Assembly (NCBI GenBank): GCA_005878685.1
Contig: VBLN01000125.1
Location: 1 to 5,515 of the forward strand
DNA from: Deltaproteobacteria bacterium
GTDB lineage: Bacteria > Desulfobacterota > Binatia > UBA9968
Direction: 5' to 3'
DNA length: 5,515 nt
Positions 1 to 5,515 of this stretch are shown piece by piece. Positions within the stretch are counted from its first letter, which is position 1. Each line of letters begins with the position of its first letter. The translations under genes were made by a program, and so were the position numbers. Under the pieces are notes generated by a model, which worked only from the letters and a program-made list of their open reading frames with translations, did not search any database and was not told where the DNA came from.

Positions 1-1112
1 GCGCTGCGTTTACGGTTTGTTCTCTCAAATTCCGGGTTGGTATAGAGATAGCGCCCTTCAGTATCCTTGAGAAATATCATCGACGGGCAATTATCCATAA
101 ACGTTTTGAGTAGCGTCTGACTCTGGCGCAAGGCTTCCTCCGCCTGCTTGCGCTCGGTGATATCGCGCGTGATTTTAGAGAAGCCGCGCAGCTTTCCAGA
201 ATCGTCCCGCAGGGCCGTGATGACGGCGCTGGCCCAGAAAAGCGAGCCGTCCTTCCGCACGCGCCAGCCTTCATCTTCAAACCGACCTTCGGCTGCAGCC
301 ACTTTTAGGGCTTGTTCCGGCTTGCCGCGCTCGATATCCGCTGGGGGATAAAAACTGGAACAGTGCTTGCCGATGATCTCTTGTGCCTGGTAACCCTTGA
401 TGCGTTCGGCGCCGGTGTTCCAACTGACCACGACCCCCTCGGGATCTAACATGAAGATCGCGTAGTCCCTGACTCCTTCGACCACCAACCGGAACCTCTC
501 TTCGCTCTGCCGAACGACCTGCTCGGCCTGAATGCGCTCGCTGATGTCGCGCACGAGCCAGCGCAGGCCGGTTAAACGACCTTCGCCATCGACTATCCGA
601 GCTACGCTGAGGGCGGCGGGGAAAGATTCCGTTTTGTTCCACAACATTAACTGAACCGTCCACTCTCCTGCCATGTCTTCTTTAACCAGACGGTTTAGCA
701 GTTCGAAGAATTCTTTGTGATCCTTTTCCCTGAGGAAGGAAATCATGGGCTTGTGCTCAAGATAGTCCTGGCGGCAGTTGAGCATGGTCGCGGCAACGCT
801 GTTGGCTTCGGTGATTTTTCCCCAGGGATCGGTCACCAGATAGCCTGCCGGAGCGAATTCAAACAGTTCGAGGTATCGTTGTCGCTCGGCTTCCACTTCT
901 AGCCGGGAGGTGGCCAATTCATCGTTATATTGGCGCATCTCCTCTGCCGACACCTGCAACTCTTCCAAAGCGATGGAGAGTTCTTCCAGCGCCTCGTGCA
1001 GCAGCCCCTGTTGGCTGAGTGATGTCCCGGCACGCTGATGGAGAGCGTCCAAGCGACTGCGCGCGGATTCTATTTGCTGGGCGAGCTTTCCTTCTTTCAC
1101 CGCTGCTTTCAT
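1..1112 (-). CDS. Multi-PAS sensor protein, C-terminus cut off by window edge
   Basis: A continuous minus-strand frame runs from an ATG at 1112-1110 to the window edge, giving 370 residues with no stop. Residues 1-80 are charged and helical, probably coiled coil (EALEELSIALEELQ, then a linker to about 80). PAS domain 1 spans about 81-190 (FAPAGYLVTD, ending LRWLVRDISER). PAS domain 2 with its PAC end spans about 204-320 (DYAIFMLDPEG, SWNTGAERIKGY, RVRKDGSLFWA, FSKITRDITERKQAEE). A third PAS domain opens at about 331 (SMIFLKDTEGRYLYTNPEF) and is cut. No membrane segment is visible, so this part is probably cytoplasmic. The output module lies outside the window; a histidine kinase is the usual partner of such arrays, but GGDEF or another output is possible. 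It is downstream of the CheB and CheR genes and probably co-transcribed. The ribosome site is weak (GGAG directly abuts the ATG, AGAG lies 5 bases away), suggesting translational coupling. The ligand or cofactor of the PAS domains cannot be told. Confidence 0.88.
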   Translation of the reverse strand, partial: MKAAVKEGKLAQQIESARSRLDALHQRAGTSLSQQGLLHEALEELSIALEELQVSAEEMRQYNDELATSRLEVEAERQRYLELFEFAPAGYLVTDPWGKITEANSVAATMLNCRQDYLEHKPMISFLREKDHKEFFELLNRLVKEDMAGEWTVQLMLWNKTESFPAALSVARIVDGEGRLTGLRWLVRDISERIQAEQVVRQSEERFRLVVEGVRDYAIFMLDPEGVVVSWNTGAERIKGYQAQEIIGKHCSSFYPPADIERGKPEQALKVAAAEGRFEDEGWRVRKDGSLFWASAVITALRDDSGKLRGFSKITRDITERKQAEEALRQSQTLLKTFMDNCPSMIFLKDTEGRYLYTNPEFERTNRKRS

Positions 1113-1142
1113 CTCCGCTCTTTTTTCACCATAAAGGCCGCG

Positions 1143-2987
1143 CTACGGTTCCTCTTCTTCCATCAATAAAATGACCCCGTGCCGCTGTCCATTATGGGTC
1201 AGGAGGGGAGTGCAGGTGATGCGGCATTTGATAACCTTGCCCCGGCGATTGGTGGCGTCCAACGCTACCTCCTGGTATTCGGCCTCACCGGACAAGCAGG
1301 GGCGAATGACTCCCCTCAGTCGCTCGACCGGCAGGCCGATATCCAGGTTCAATAAGGATCGGCCCTGGACCTCATCGGCCCTGAGACCCCAGAGATCCTC
1401 GGCCCTGTGGTTCCAGCTAAGGACATTGAGGTTTTGATTCACGACCACGGCCCCCACGTGAAGGCCGGCGACGGTAGACTGCAAAAAAGCATTCGCATGA
1501 TTGAGCTCGTCGGTGCGCTGGCGCAGCTCGTCGTTGAGTGTCTGCAGCTCCTCGTTGGTGGACTGCAATTCCTCGTTCATGGTCTCGAGCTCCTCGTTGG
1601 TGGACTGGAGTTCTTCATTGGTCGTCTGCAGCTCCTCGTTGCTGGACTGCAATTCCTCATTGGTTGTCTCCAGCTCTTCGTTGGCGGACTGAAGCTCCTC
1701 ACTAACGGTTTGGACCTCTTCCTTGGAGCGCTGGAGGTCCTGCTGAAGCGTGGTGTAGGAAGTGACATCCGGAAAAGAAATGCTCACACCCAGCGGGTTG
1801 TTCCCGTCGTCGTAAAGCGGGGTCGCAATGACATCCAAGTACTGAACTTCCCCATTAGCGAAGCGCCGTTCCGCACTGGTCAGCGTAACCGTGCGGCGTT
1901 CGGCGTAGGCTGCCTCGATGAGAGAGCGTAACTCCACAGGCCTGTAGGATATCTCCAGGTCCTGCAAGGGCCGCCCGATATCTTTAGGATTTAAAGTAAA
2001 GAGGAGTCGTGCCTTCTGGTCAGCGAACGCAAGATTCCCATTTGAGTCGACCAGGATTCTTGCCAGGGATGACGCCTCGAAGGCTAATTCCGGTAGACGA
2101 TTCGGCGGTGGGATGTTGAGTTTATTGTCGCCGCGTGGTGGGATGGCTAATAAGCGATCGCGCATGTTGACTTCAGGCACCTTGGCAAAGATGCGGTATT
2201 TGAGATCCGTGGGAGTAAAGAGGTTGCTGTGAGTGAGCAGCAACTCCGCCCTACCCAAAAAGAGATATCCGTTTCCATTCAGCGCAAAATGAAAGCGGGC
2301 CAGGATGCGCCCTTGAGTCTCGGCGTTGAAGTACATAATGGTGTTGCGGCAGATCAGCAAATCGAGCCGGGAGATGGGGGCGTCCTGGACCAGGTCATGG
2401 CGCCCGAAGATAACGGTGCGTCTGAGATCAATGCGAAAGGTATAGCGGCCGTTTATAGGTTCAAAATATTTGTCTCGTAGTTTGGTATCGACCAGTTCCA
2501 GGTCTTTGGCAGTGTAACTCGCCTGGCGGGCCAGGTTGAGAGCTTCCTCGTCTACATCAGAGGCGTAAACCTTGACTCTTTGGCGGAATGCTTCAATTCC
2601 CATGACTTCCGCCAGCACCATGGCAATGGTATAGGCTTCTTCGCCGGAGGCGCAGCCCGCGGTCCAGACTCGGATCGGCTCAGATTCCTTCTTGTCTCTG
2701 AGGATTCTGGGGATGATCTCCTCGGCCAGGTAATCCCAGGCCGGCGGGTCGCGGAAAAAGGAGGTGACATTGATTAAAATTGTATTAAATAGCTGTGGAA
2801 ATTCCTCCGGATGGACTTCCAGGTAATCTATGTAGTCCGCGAAGCTCTCAATATTCACCATCTGCATCCGCTTGCTTACCCGGCGTATCAGACTGGGACG
2901 CTTGTAGCCGGTAAAATCGAAGCCGCGGTTGTGCTGGAGATAGAACAGCAAGGACTCGGATTGCTTCTCCTCCTGGGTGTCGCTCAT
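1143..2987 (-). CDS. CheR-type methyltransferase fused to PAS, coiled coil and second PAS-like domain
   Basis: A 614-residue protein. CheR enzymes transfer a methyl group from S-adenosylmethionine to glutamates of receptor proteins. The N-terminal helical CheR part spans about 10-75 and ends in NVTSFFRDP (73-81). The SAM-binding Rossmann domain follows: VWTAGCASGEEAYTIAM at about 107-123, the acidic ASDVDEEAL at 142-150, LLICRNTIMYF at 210-220, and GYLFLGRAE near 240-248; it ends near 270. A PAS-like domain lies at about 303-412 and ends in SISFPDVTSYT. Residues about 413-505 form a coiled coil with eight clean heptads of the NEELQST type (429-484). A second PAS-like domain spans about 506-611 (VGAVVVNQNLNVLSWN to HGVILLMEE). 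The start is the ATG at 2987-2985, with AGGAG seven bases upstream, and it overlaps the cheB stop as ATGA. Classical CheR is about 280 residues, so the rest is sensory or scaffold. The CheR-PAS-heptad architecture is familiar from CheB/CheR fusions. Its methylation substrate is unknown because no chemoreceptor is encoded nearby. Confidence 0.93.
   Translation of the reverse strand: MSDTQEEKQSESLLFYLQHNRGFDFTGYKRPSLIRRVSKRMQMVNIESFADYIDYLEVHPEEFPQLFNTILINVTSFFRDPPAWDYLAEEIIPRILRDKKESEPIRVWTAGCASGEEAYTIAMVLAEVMGIEAFRQRVKVYASDVDEEALNLARQASYTAKDLELVDTKLRDKYFEPINGRYTFRIDLRRTVIFGRHDLVQDAPISRLDLLICRNTIMYFNAETQGRILARFHFALNGNGYLFLGRAELLLTHSNLFTPTDLKYRIFAKVPEVNMRDRLLAIPPRGDNKLNIPPPNRLPELAFEASSLARILVDSNGNLAFADQKARLLFTLNPKDIGRPLQDLEISYRPVELRSLIEAAYAERRTVTLTSAERRFANGEVQYLDVIATPLYDDGNNPLGVSISFPDVTSYTTLQQDLQRSKEEVQTVSEELQSANEELETTNEELQSSNEELQTTNEELQSTNEELETMNEELQSTNEELQTLNDELRQRTDELNHANAFLQSTVAGLHVGAVVVNQNLNVLSWNHRAEDLWGLRADEVQGRSLLNLDIGLPVERLRGVIRPCLSGEAEYQEVALDATNRRGKVIKCRITCTPLLTHNGQRHGVILLMEEEEP
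1542..1709 (-). repeat. Eight tandem 21-base units encoding a heptad coiled coil
   Basis: On the plus strand eight consecutive 21-base units start at 1542, 1563, 1584, 1605, 1626, 1647, 1668 and 1689, most of the form CTGCAGCTCCTCGTTGGTGGA with variants. They encode heptads SEELQSA, NEELETT, NEELQSS, NEELQTT, NEELQST, NEELETM, NEELQST and NEELQTL of the CheR fusion protein, followed by a decayed unit NDELRQR. Units ending in GGA alternate with units ending in GT, so the sixth residue of the heptad alternates Ser and Thr, a 42-base (14-residue) higher-order period. The array is in frame and lies inside the coding sequence, so gain or loss of units would preserve the frame. Confidence 0.92.
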
Positions 2988-3622
2988 GTGACATCTCCTG
3001 TGGTGACCAGGGTCACCAGGGCGGACGGAATCTCATCCAGCGGCAGAATGAAATCGACGCTCCCGGTCTGCACGGCGGCGCCGGGCATGCCGAAAAACTC
3101 AGCCGTCTTCTCATCCTGGACAATGACCGTGCCACCCATCTTCTTGATCGCCTTGACTCCCATGGAGCCATCGCTTCCTGTTCCTGAAAGGACCACAGCG
3201 ATAGAGCGGTCCTTGTAGCTCGCGGCTACGGACTCGAATAACAGGTCGGCGGAGGGGCGGACGAAATGGACCAATTCCGACTGGGAAAGAGAAAGCGTGC
3301 TATCGGAATTGACCAGCAAGTGCCTGTTGGGTGGAGCGATGTAGGCTGACCCCGGGCTGAGGCGCGTTCCCTCCTTAGCCTCTTTAACCTGTAGCGACGT
3401 TCGCCGGCTCAAAATATCGGCCATCAGGCTGCGATGCCGCGGGTCGAGATGTTGCACGACGACGATGGCGGCGGGAAAATCTGCCGGCAGCGCGGCCAGA
3501 ACTTGGCTCAGAGCCCTTAGGCCGCCGGCTGAGGCGGCCAGGGCGACGATGTCGAAGGCGCCGTTCGAGAAGGCTGGTGAGGAGTGGGACTCATTCCTTG
3601 CGGAGAAATTGTCTTCTCCCAT
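2984..3622 (-). CDS. CheB-type protein-glutamate methylesterase, catalytic domain only
   Basis: A 212-residue protein matching only the C-terminal catalytic domain of CheB, which hydrolyses glutamate methyl esters (and deamidates glutamine) on chemoreceptors. The Ser-His-Asp triad is recognisable: S31 in ALAASAGG, H58 in VVVQHLDPRH, and D151 in LSGTGSDGSMG. Other family signatures are VKEAKEGTRLSPGSAYIAPP (79-98) and FFGMPGAAV (176-184). The first 22 residues are poorly conserved-looking and polar. There is no receiver domain, so unlike enteric CheB it cannot be switched by phosphorylation of its own N-terminus; control may come from the PAS proteins encoded downstream. The ATG at 3622-3620 has a weak AGGG six bases upstream. 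It is the first gene of the minus-strand block, and its stop overlaps the start of the CheR fusion by four bases, consistent with fixed-ratio coupled translation. All catalytic residues are present, so activity is expected; the substrate protein is unknown. Confidence 0.92.
   Translation of the reverse strand: MGEDNFSARNESHSSPAFSNGAFDIVALAASAGGLRALSQVLAALPADFPAAIVVVQHLDPRHRSLMADILSRRTSLQVKEAKEGTRLSPGSAYIAPPNRHLLVNSDSTLSLSQSELVHFVRPSADLLFESVAASYKDRSIAVVLSGTGSDGSMGVKAIKKMGGTVIVQDEKTAEFFGMPGAAVQTGSVDFILPLDEIPSALVTLVTTGDVT
2995..2999 (-). promoter_or_regulatory. Ribosome binding site of the CheR fusion gene, inside cheB
   Basis: AGGAG on the minus strand lies seven bases upstream of the ATG at 2987-2985 and falls within the last codons of the methylesterase gene. 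It fixes the start of the CheR fusion and supports coupled translation through the ATGA overlap. Confidence 0.8.
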
Positions 3623-3660
3623 GGTTTACCCTATCACAAAGATCAAGAGCGTCAAGTATA
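3623..3660 (-). promoter_or_regulatory. Candidate promoter and leader of the cheB-cheR-PAS block
   Basis: Reading the minus strand, TATACT (3660-3655) matches five of six bases of a -10 box. It would start transcription near 3648, leaving a leader of about 26 bases with a weak AGGG (3632-3629) six bases before the cheB ATG. No good -35 box is found 16-18 bases upstream. An overlapping alternative is TTGACG (3655-3650) with TAGGGT (3633-3628) at 16 bases spacing, which would give a nearly leaderless transcript. The two cannot be separated by eye and the organism's promoter consensus is unknown, so this is tentative. Confidence 0.3.
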
Positions 3661-3790
3661 CCGCGAAAAGGAGCGGCCGGGAAGGACAGGTCAAAGAACG
3701 GCTTTTCAGGCGGCGGCTGCCATCTTGATTTAGACCATCCCTTCTGGCAGAAGAGAGCGGGTCAACCATTCTTATTGGCAACTGAAGCAC

Positions 3791-3794
3791 GGAG
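3791..3794 (+). promoter_or_regulatory. Ribosome binding site of the GatC-like gene
   Basis: GGAG lies seven bases upstream of the ATG at 3802. It selects this start over the longer open frame, which reaches back into the antisense of cheB and has no comparable site with family-like protein sequence. With this start the protein begins MEEIVRRLNAEYGF, as expected for a small helical GatC-like subunit. Confidence 0.75.
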
Positions 3795-3801
3795 ACAAGA
3801 T

Positions 3802-3981
3802 ATGGAAGAGATCGTCAGAAGACTCAATGCCGAATATGGATTCAATCTGAGCGAAGAGGAGATTAAGCTCATCGCCCAGCAGGCCGAAGAGGCTCATCGT
3901 CTCTTTCGGCCGCTGTATGAGGTCGATCTTACAGATGTCATGCCCATGATGAAGGTAGATAGAAGGAAGGGGAAAGAATGA
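3802..3981 (+). CDS. Small GatC/AtzG-like amidase partner subunit
   Basis: A 59-residue protein. GatC and AtzG are short helical subunits that wrap around and stabilise an amidase-signature enzyme. The sequence shows an amphipathic helix after FNLSEEEIKLIAQQAEEA (14-31), then RPLYEVDLTDVMPMMKVDRR (36-55), which resembles the GatC pattern of a helix followed by an aspartate-rich stretch and a V-x-P-M motif (VMPMM at 46-50). Typical GatC is about 95 residues; this one stops soon after that motif and lacks the C-terminal tail that in GatC reaches toward GatB. The size fits AtzG-type (DUF4089-like) accessory subunits better. GGAG seven bases upstream supports the start. Its stop overlaps the amidase ATG as ATGA, so the two are translationally coupled and very likely form a complex. 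Assignment rests on motif resemblance and context rather than an alignment; a plain uncharacterised amidase-associated protein is the alternative description. Confidence 0.75.
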   Translation: MEEIVRRLNAEYGFNLSEEEIKLIAQQAEEAHRLFRPLYEVDLTDVMPMMKVDRRKGKE

Positions 3982-5426
3982 AGTCGCTGGATTTGGCAGA
4001 GCTTACCATCAGCGAGGCCTCCGCACAGATCAGGCGAAAGAAGCTCTCGCCTGTCGAGCTCATAACGCTCTTCCTCGAGAGAGTCAAAGAACTGAATCCA
4101 ATTCTCAATGCCTACGTTACGCCCACCGCGGAACAAGCCCACGCGGATGCGAAAGCGGCGGAAAGAGAGATTCGGAGGGGAAAATATCGCGGGCCGCTCC
4201 ACGGGATTCCGTTTTCGATCAAGGACAATCTGGCGACCAAAGGGGTCAGGACCACGGCCGGATCGAAAATTCTTTCGGAGTGGGTGCCGGACTATGACGC
4301 CACGGTGGTGGAGAGGCTCAAGCAAGCAGGGGCGATCATCCTAGGCAAGACCAACATGCATGAATGGGCCAGCGGCGGCACCACGATTAATCCCTATTAT
4401 GGCACGACGTACAATCCGTGGGATCTGAAGAGAATCCCCGGCGGCTCCAGCGGCGGCTCTGCGGCAGCGGTGGCCGCGAGTCTGTGTCTGGGTTCTATCG
4501 GGACGGATAATGCCGGCTCGGTGAGAAACCCAGCCTCCTTCTGCGGGACGGTCGGTCTTAAAGCTACCTATGGAAGGGTGAGTCGCTTTGGCGACGTGCC
4601 TGGCACTGGCGGATTTTCGACAGACCACTTCGGTATATTCACGAAGACCGTGAGAGACTGTGCGCTGGTGCTACGGGCGCTCGCGGGACATGACCCTAGG
4701 GATCCGCTAAGTTCCGAGGAAAAAGTTCCCGACTATTCGAGAAGCGTCGGCAAGAAAGTCAAAGGTCTCAAGATCGGAGTTTTGCGAGGCTATATCGAGG
4801 AAAATGTCTCCGGTGAGGTCAAGAGAACATTCGAGGAGGCGGTCAGGCTGCTACAGTCCCTGGGATTGAAGAAAGAAGACGTCTCGATTCCCCACATGGA
4901 TTTGATCCCGGCTGTCCAGACCGCGACGAGCCGCGTAGAGAATGCGTCAAGCCTGGTAAACCATCTAAGAGCCCGGCCGCGCGACTTTAGTCCGGCGCTG
5001 CTTTATCGGCATATTCAATCCCTTACCATTCCGGCGACAACCTACGTGACCGCTCAAAGGGTCAGAAGAATCATTTGCCGGGAGTTTGACGAAGCCTTAG
5101 AGCGAGTTCACCTCATACTTACGCCCACAACGCCTATCCCTGCTCCTACAATTGAGGAATGCCAACGAGGTTATCTGGAGGTGGACGTGAAGAGAGTAGC
5201 CCTTCAAGGGCTGAGCGGAAGCTTCGGGACTACCTGCACCATACCGTTCAACGTAACCGGCCTCCCGGCGATCAGTGTCTGTTGTGGTTTTTCCTCCTTG
5301 GGTTTGCCTATCGGGTTGCAGATTGTAGGCGGAGCATTTCAGGAGGGCATGGTCTTCCAAGTGGCCCATGCCTATGAACAGGCAACGAAATGGTATGAAA
5401 GGAAACCGCAGTTGCCACAGGCCTAG
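3978..5426 (+). CDS. Amidase-signature enzyme (GatA/AtzE-like amidohydrolase)
   Basis: A 482-residue protein, the usual length for GatA-type amidases, which hydrolyse amide bonds with a Lys-cisSer-Ser triad. The triad is visible: K82 in PFSIKDNLATKG, S157 in IPGGSSGGSAAA, and nucleophile S181 in GTDNAGSVRNPA. The K82-S157-S181 spacing equals that of the known GatA triad (K79, S154, S178). Further family signatures are GPLHGIP (72-78), LGKTNMHEWA (122-131), FCGTVGLKATYGRVSRFG (188-205), VRDCALVLRALAGHDPRDP (225-243) and LILTPTTPIPAP (379-390). No signal peptide or membrane segment is seen, so it is cytoplasmic. GGGG/AAGGGGA lies about five bases upstream of the ATG, which overlaps the stop of the GatC-like gene. 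Without a visible GatB it is more likely a metabolic amide or carboxybiuret-like hydrolase than a tRNA-dependent amidotransferase subunit; the substrate is not deducible. GatA itself, with gatB elsewhere in the genome, is the main alternative. Confidence 0.93.
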   Translation: MKSLDLAELTISEASAQIRRKKLSPVELITLFLERVKELNPILNAYVTPTAEQAHADAKAAEREIRRGKYRGPLHGIPFSIKDNLATKGVRTTAGSKILSEWVPDYDATVVERLKQAGAIILGKTNMHEWASGGTTINPYYGTTYNPWDLKRIPGGSSGGSAAAVAASLCLGSIGTDNAGSVRNPASFCGTVGLKATYGRVSRFGDVPGTGGFSTDHFGIFTKTVRDCALVLRALAGHDPRDPLSSEEKVPDYSRSVGKKVKGLKIGVLRGYIEENVSGEVKRTFEEAVRLLQSLGLKKEDVSIPHMDLIPAVQTATSRVENASSLVNHLRARPRDFSPALLYRHIQSLTIPATTYVTAQRVRRIICREFDEALERVHLILTPTTPIPAPTIEECQRGYLEVDVKRVALQGLSGSFGTTCTIPFNVTGLPAISVCCGFSSLGLPIGLQIVGGAFQEGMVFQVAHAYEQATKWYERKPQLPQA

Positions 5427-5515
5427 ATTGGTTTGATCTTGTCCGCTGCAGCTGTGAGTTCAGAGCTACGACTTCTGACGTGATGAACCTGACCATCTTT
5501 CATGCGTTGGCGATC
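5427..5515. other. Region after the amidase gene, possible start of another gene
   Basis: No rho-independent terminator is visible. The only hairpin noticed (TCAGA 5460-5464 with TCTGA 5474-5478) is short and has no T tract. A plus-strand frame opens at ATG 5483 (or GTG 5480) and reads MNLTIFHALAI to the window end. The spacing of L, F and A loosely recalls the start of LysR-type regulators (L-x-x-F-x-x-L/V-A), but eleven residues and the lack of a Shine-Dalgarno make this only a possibility. Confidence 0.2.

Larger units (their letters stand above)
3623..3801. other. Divergent intergenic region
   Basis: These 179 bases separate the start codons of the two divergent blocks and should contain both promoters. 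On the minus side a TATACT box near the cheB start is the best candidate. On the plus side no convincing -35/-10 pair was found: TTGATT (3725-3730) and TTGGCA (3775-3780) lack good -10 partners. No long inverted repeat suggesting an operator, and no RNA gene, was seen. Confidence 0.6.

Noticed and set aside
277..663. A 128-codon minus-strand open frame
   Set aside because: It overlaps the multi-PAS gene in another frame on the same strand. Its Arg/Ser-rich sequence has no domain signature, while the overlapping frame has clear PAS motifs.
1542..1709. CRISPR array or intergenic tandem repeat
   Set aside because: The units are contiguous without spacers, keep codon frame and encode a heptad coiled coil within a large protein.
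1407..1931. A 174-codon open frame on the plus strand
   Set aside because: It is antisense to the heptad-repeat coding region; its repetitive Leu/Val-rich translation is the mirror of the 21-base repeat, and it has no family features. The opposite frame has clear CheR and PAS motifs.
3577..3801. Longer N-terminus for the GatC-like protein, starting inside the antisense of cheB
   Set aside because: The extra sequence is low-complexity and overlaps cheB coding; the ATG at 3802 has GGAG at ideal distance and gives a family-like size.
3725..3803. Sigma-70 promoter for the GatC-like/amidase genes
   Set aside because: TTGATT and TTGGCA were considered as -35 boxes, but neither has a reasonable -10 box at 16-18 bases; a promoter is expected but cannot be placed.
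3894..4325. A 143-codon minus-strand open frame over the amidase start
   Set aside because: It is antisense to well-conserved amidase sequence and has no recognisable domain.
5460..5478. Hairpin TCAGA/TCTGA after the amidase as a terminator
   Set aside because: The stem is only five pairs with a nine-base loop, is not GC-rich and has no following T tract.

Overview
The window carries two divergent gene blocks separated by about 180 bases. The DNA is moderately GC-rich, genes are tightly packed with ATGA start/stop overlaps, and there are several Shine-Dalgarno sites. This is clearly bacterial. The mix of multi-PAS signalling proteins, CheB/CheR modules and amidases with small GatC-like partners suits environmental (soil or sediment) Proteobacteria or neighbouring uncultured phyla, but nothing here fixes the taxon.

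Minus-strand block (read right to left from 3622 to the left edge). A stand-alone CheB-type methylesterase domain without a receiver (2984-3622) overlaps by four bases a CheR-type methyltransferase fused to a PAS domain, a long heptad-repeat coiled coil and a second PAS-like domain (1143-2987). Next comes a multi-PAS sensor protein cut by the window edge (1-1112). Its start lies 30 bases beyond the CheR stop codon and in the same reading frame. Together these form a CheB-CheR-PAS sensory module that in many bacteria is a single large polypeptide; here it is split over three genes. The output domain of the last protein (histidine kinase, GGDEF or other) lies outside the window. No chemoreceptor, CheA, CheW or CheY is visible, so the methylation target is unknown.

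Plus-strand block (3802-5426). A 59-residue GatC/AtzG-like protein overlaps by four bases a 482-residue amidase-signature enzyme with a complete Lys-Ser-Ser triad (K82, S157, S181). The pair resembles the GatC-GatA or AtzG-AtzE arrangement without a visible GatB, which points to a small-molecule amide hydrolase with a small accessory subunit rather than the tRNA-dependent amidotransferase. The substrate cannot be read from the sequence.

The 3623-3801 gap should hold promoters for both blocks; only a weak candidate for the cheB side can be seen. The last 89 bases hold no clear terminator and possibly the first codons of another plus-strand gene. The most noteworthy items are the GatC-like/amidase pair without GatB, the in-frame TAG junction between the CheR fusion and the PAS protein, and the 21-base repeat array with a 42-base higher-order period that encodes the coiled coil.
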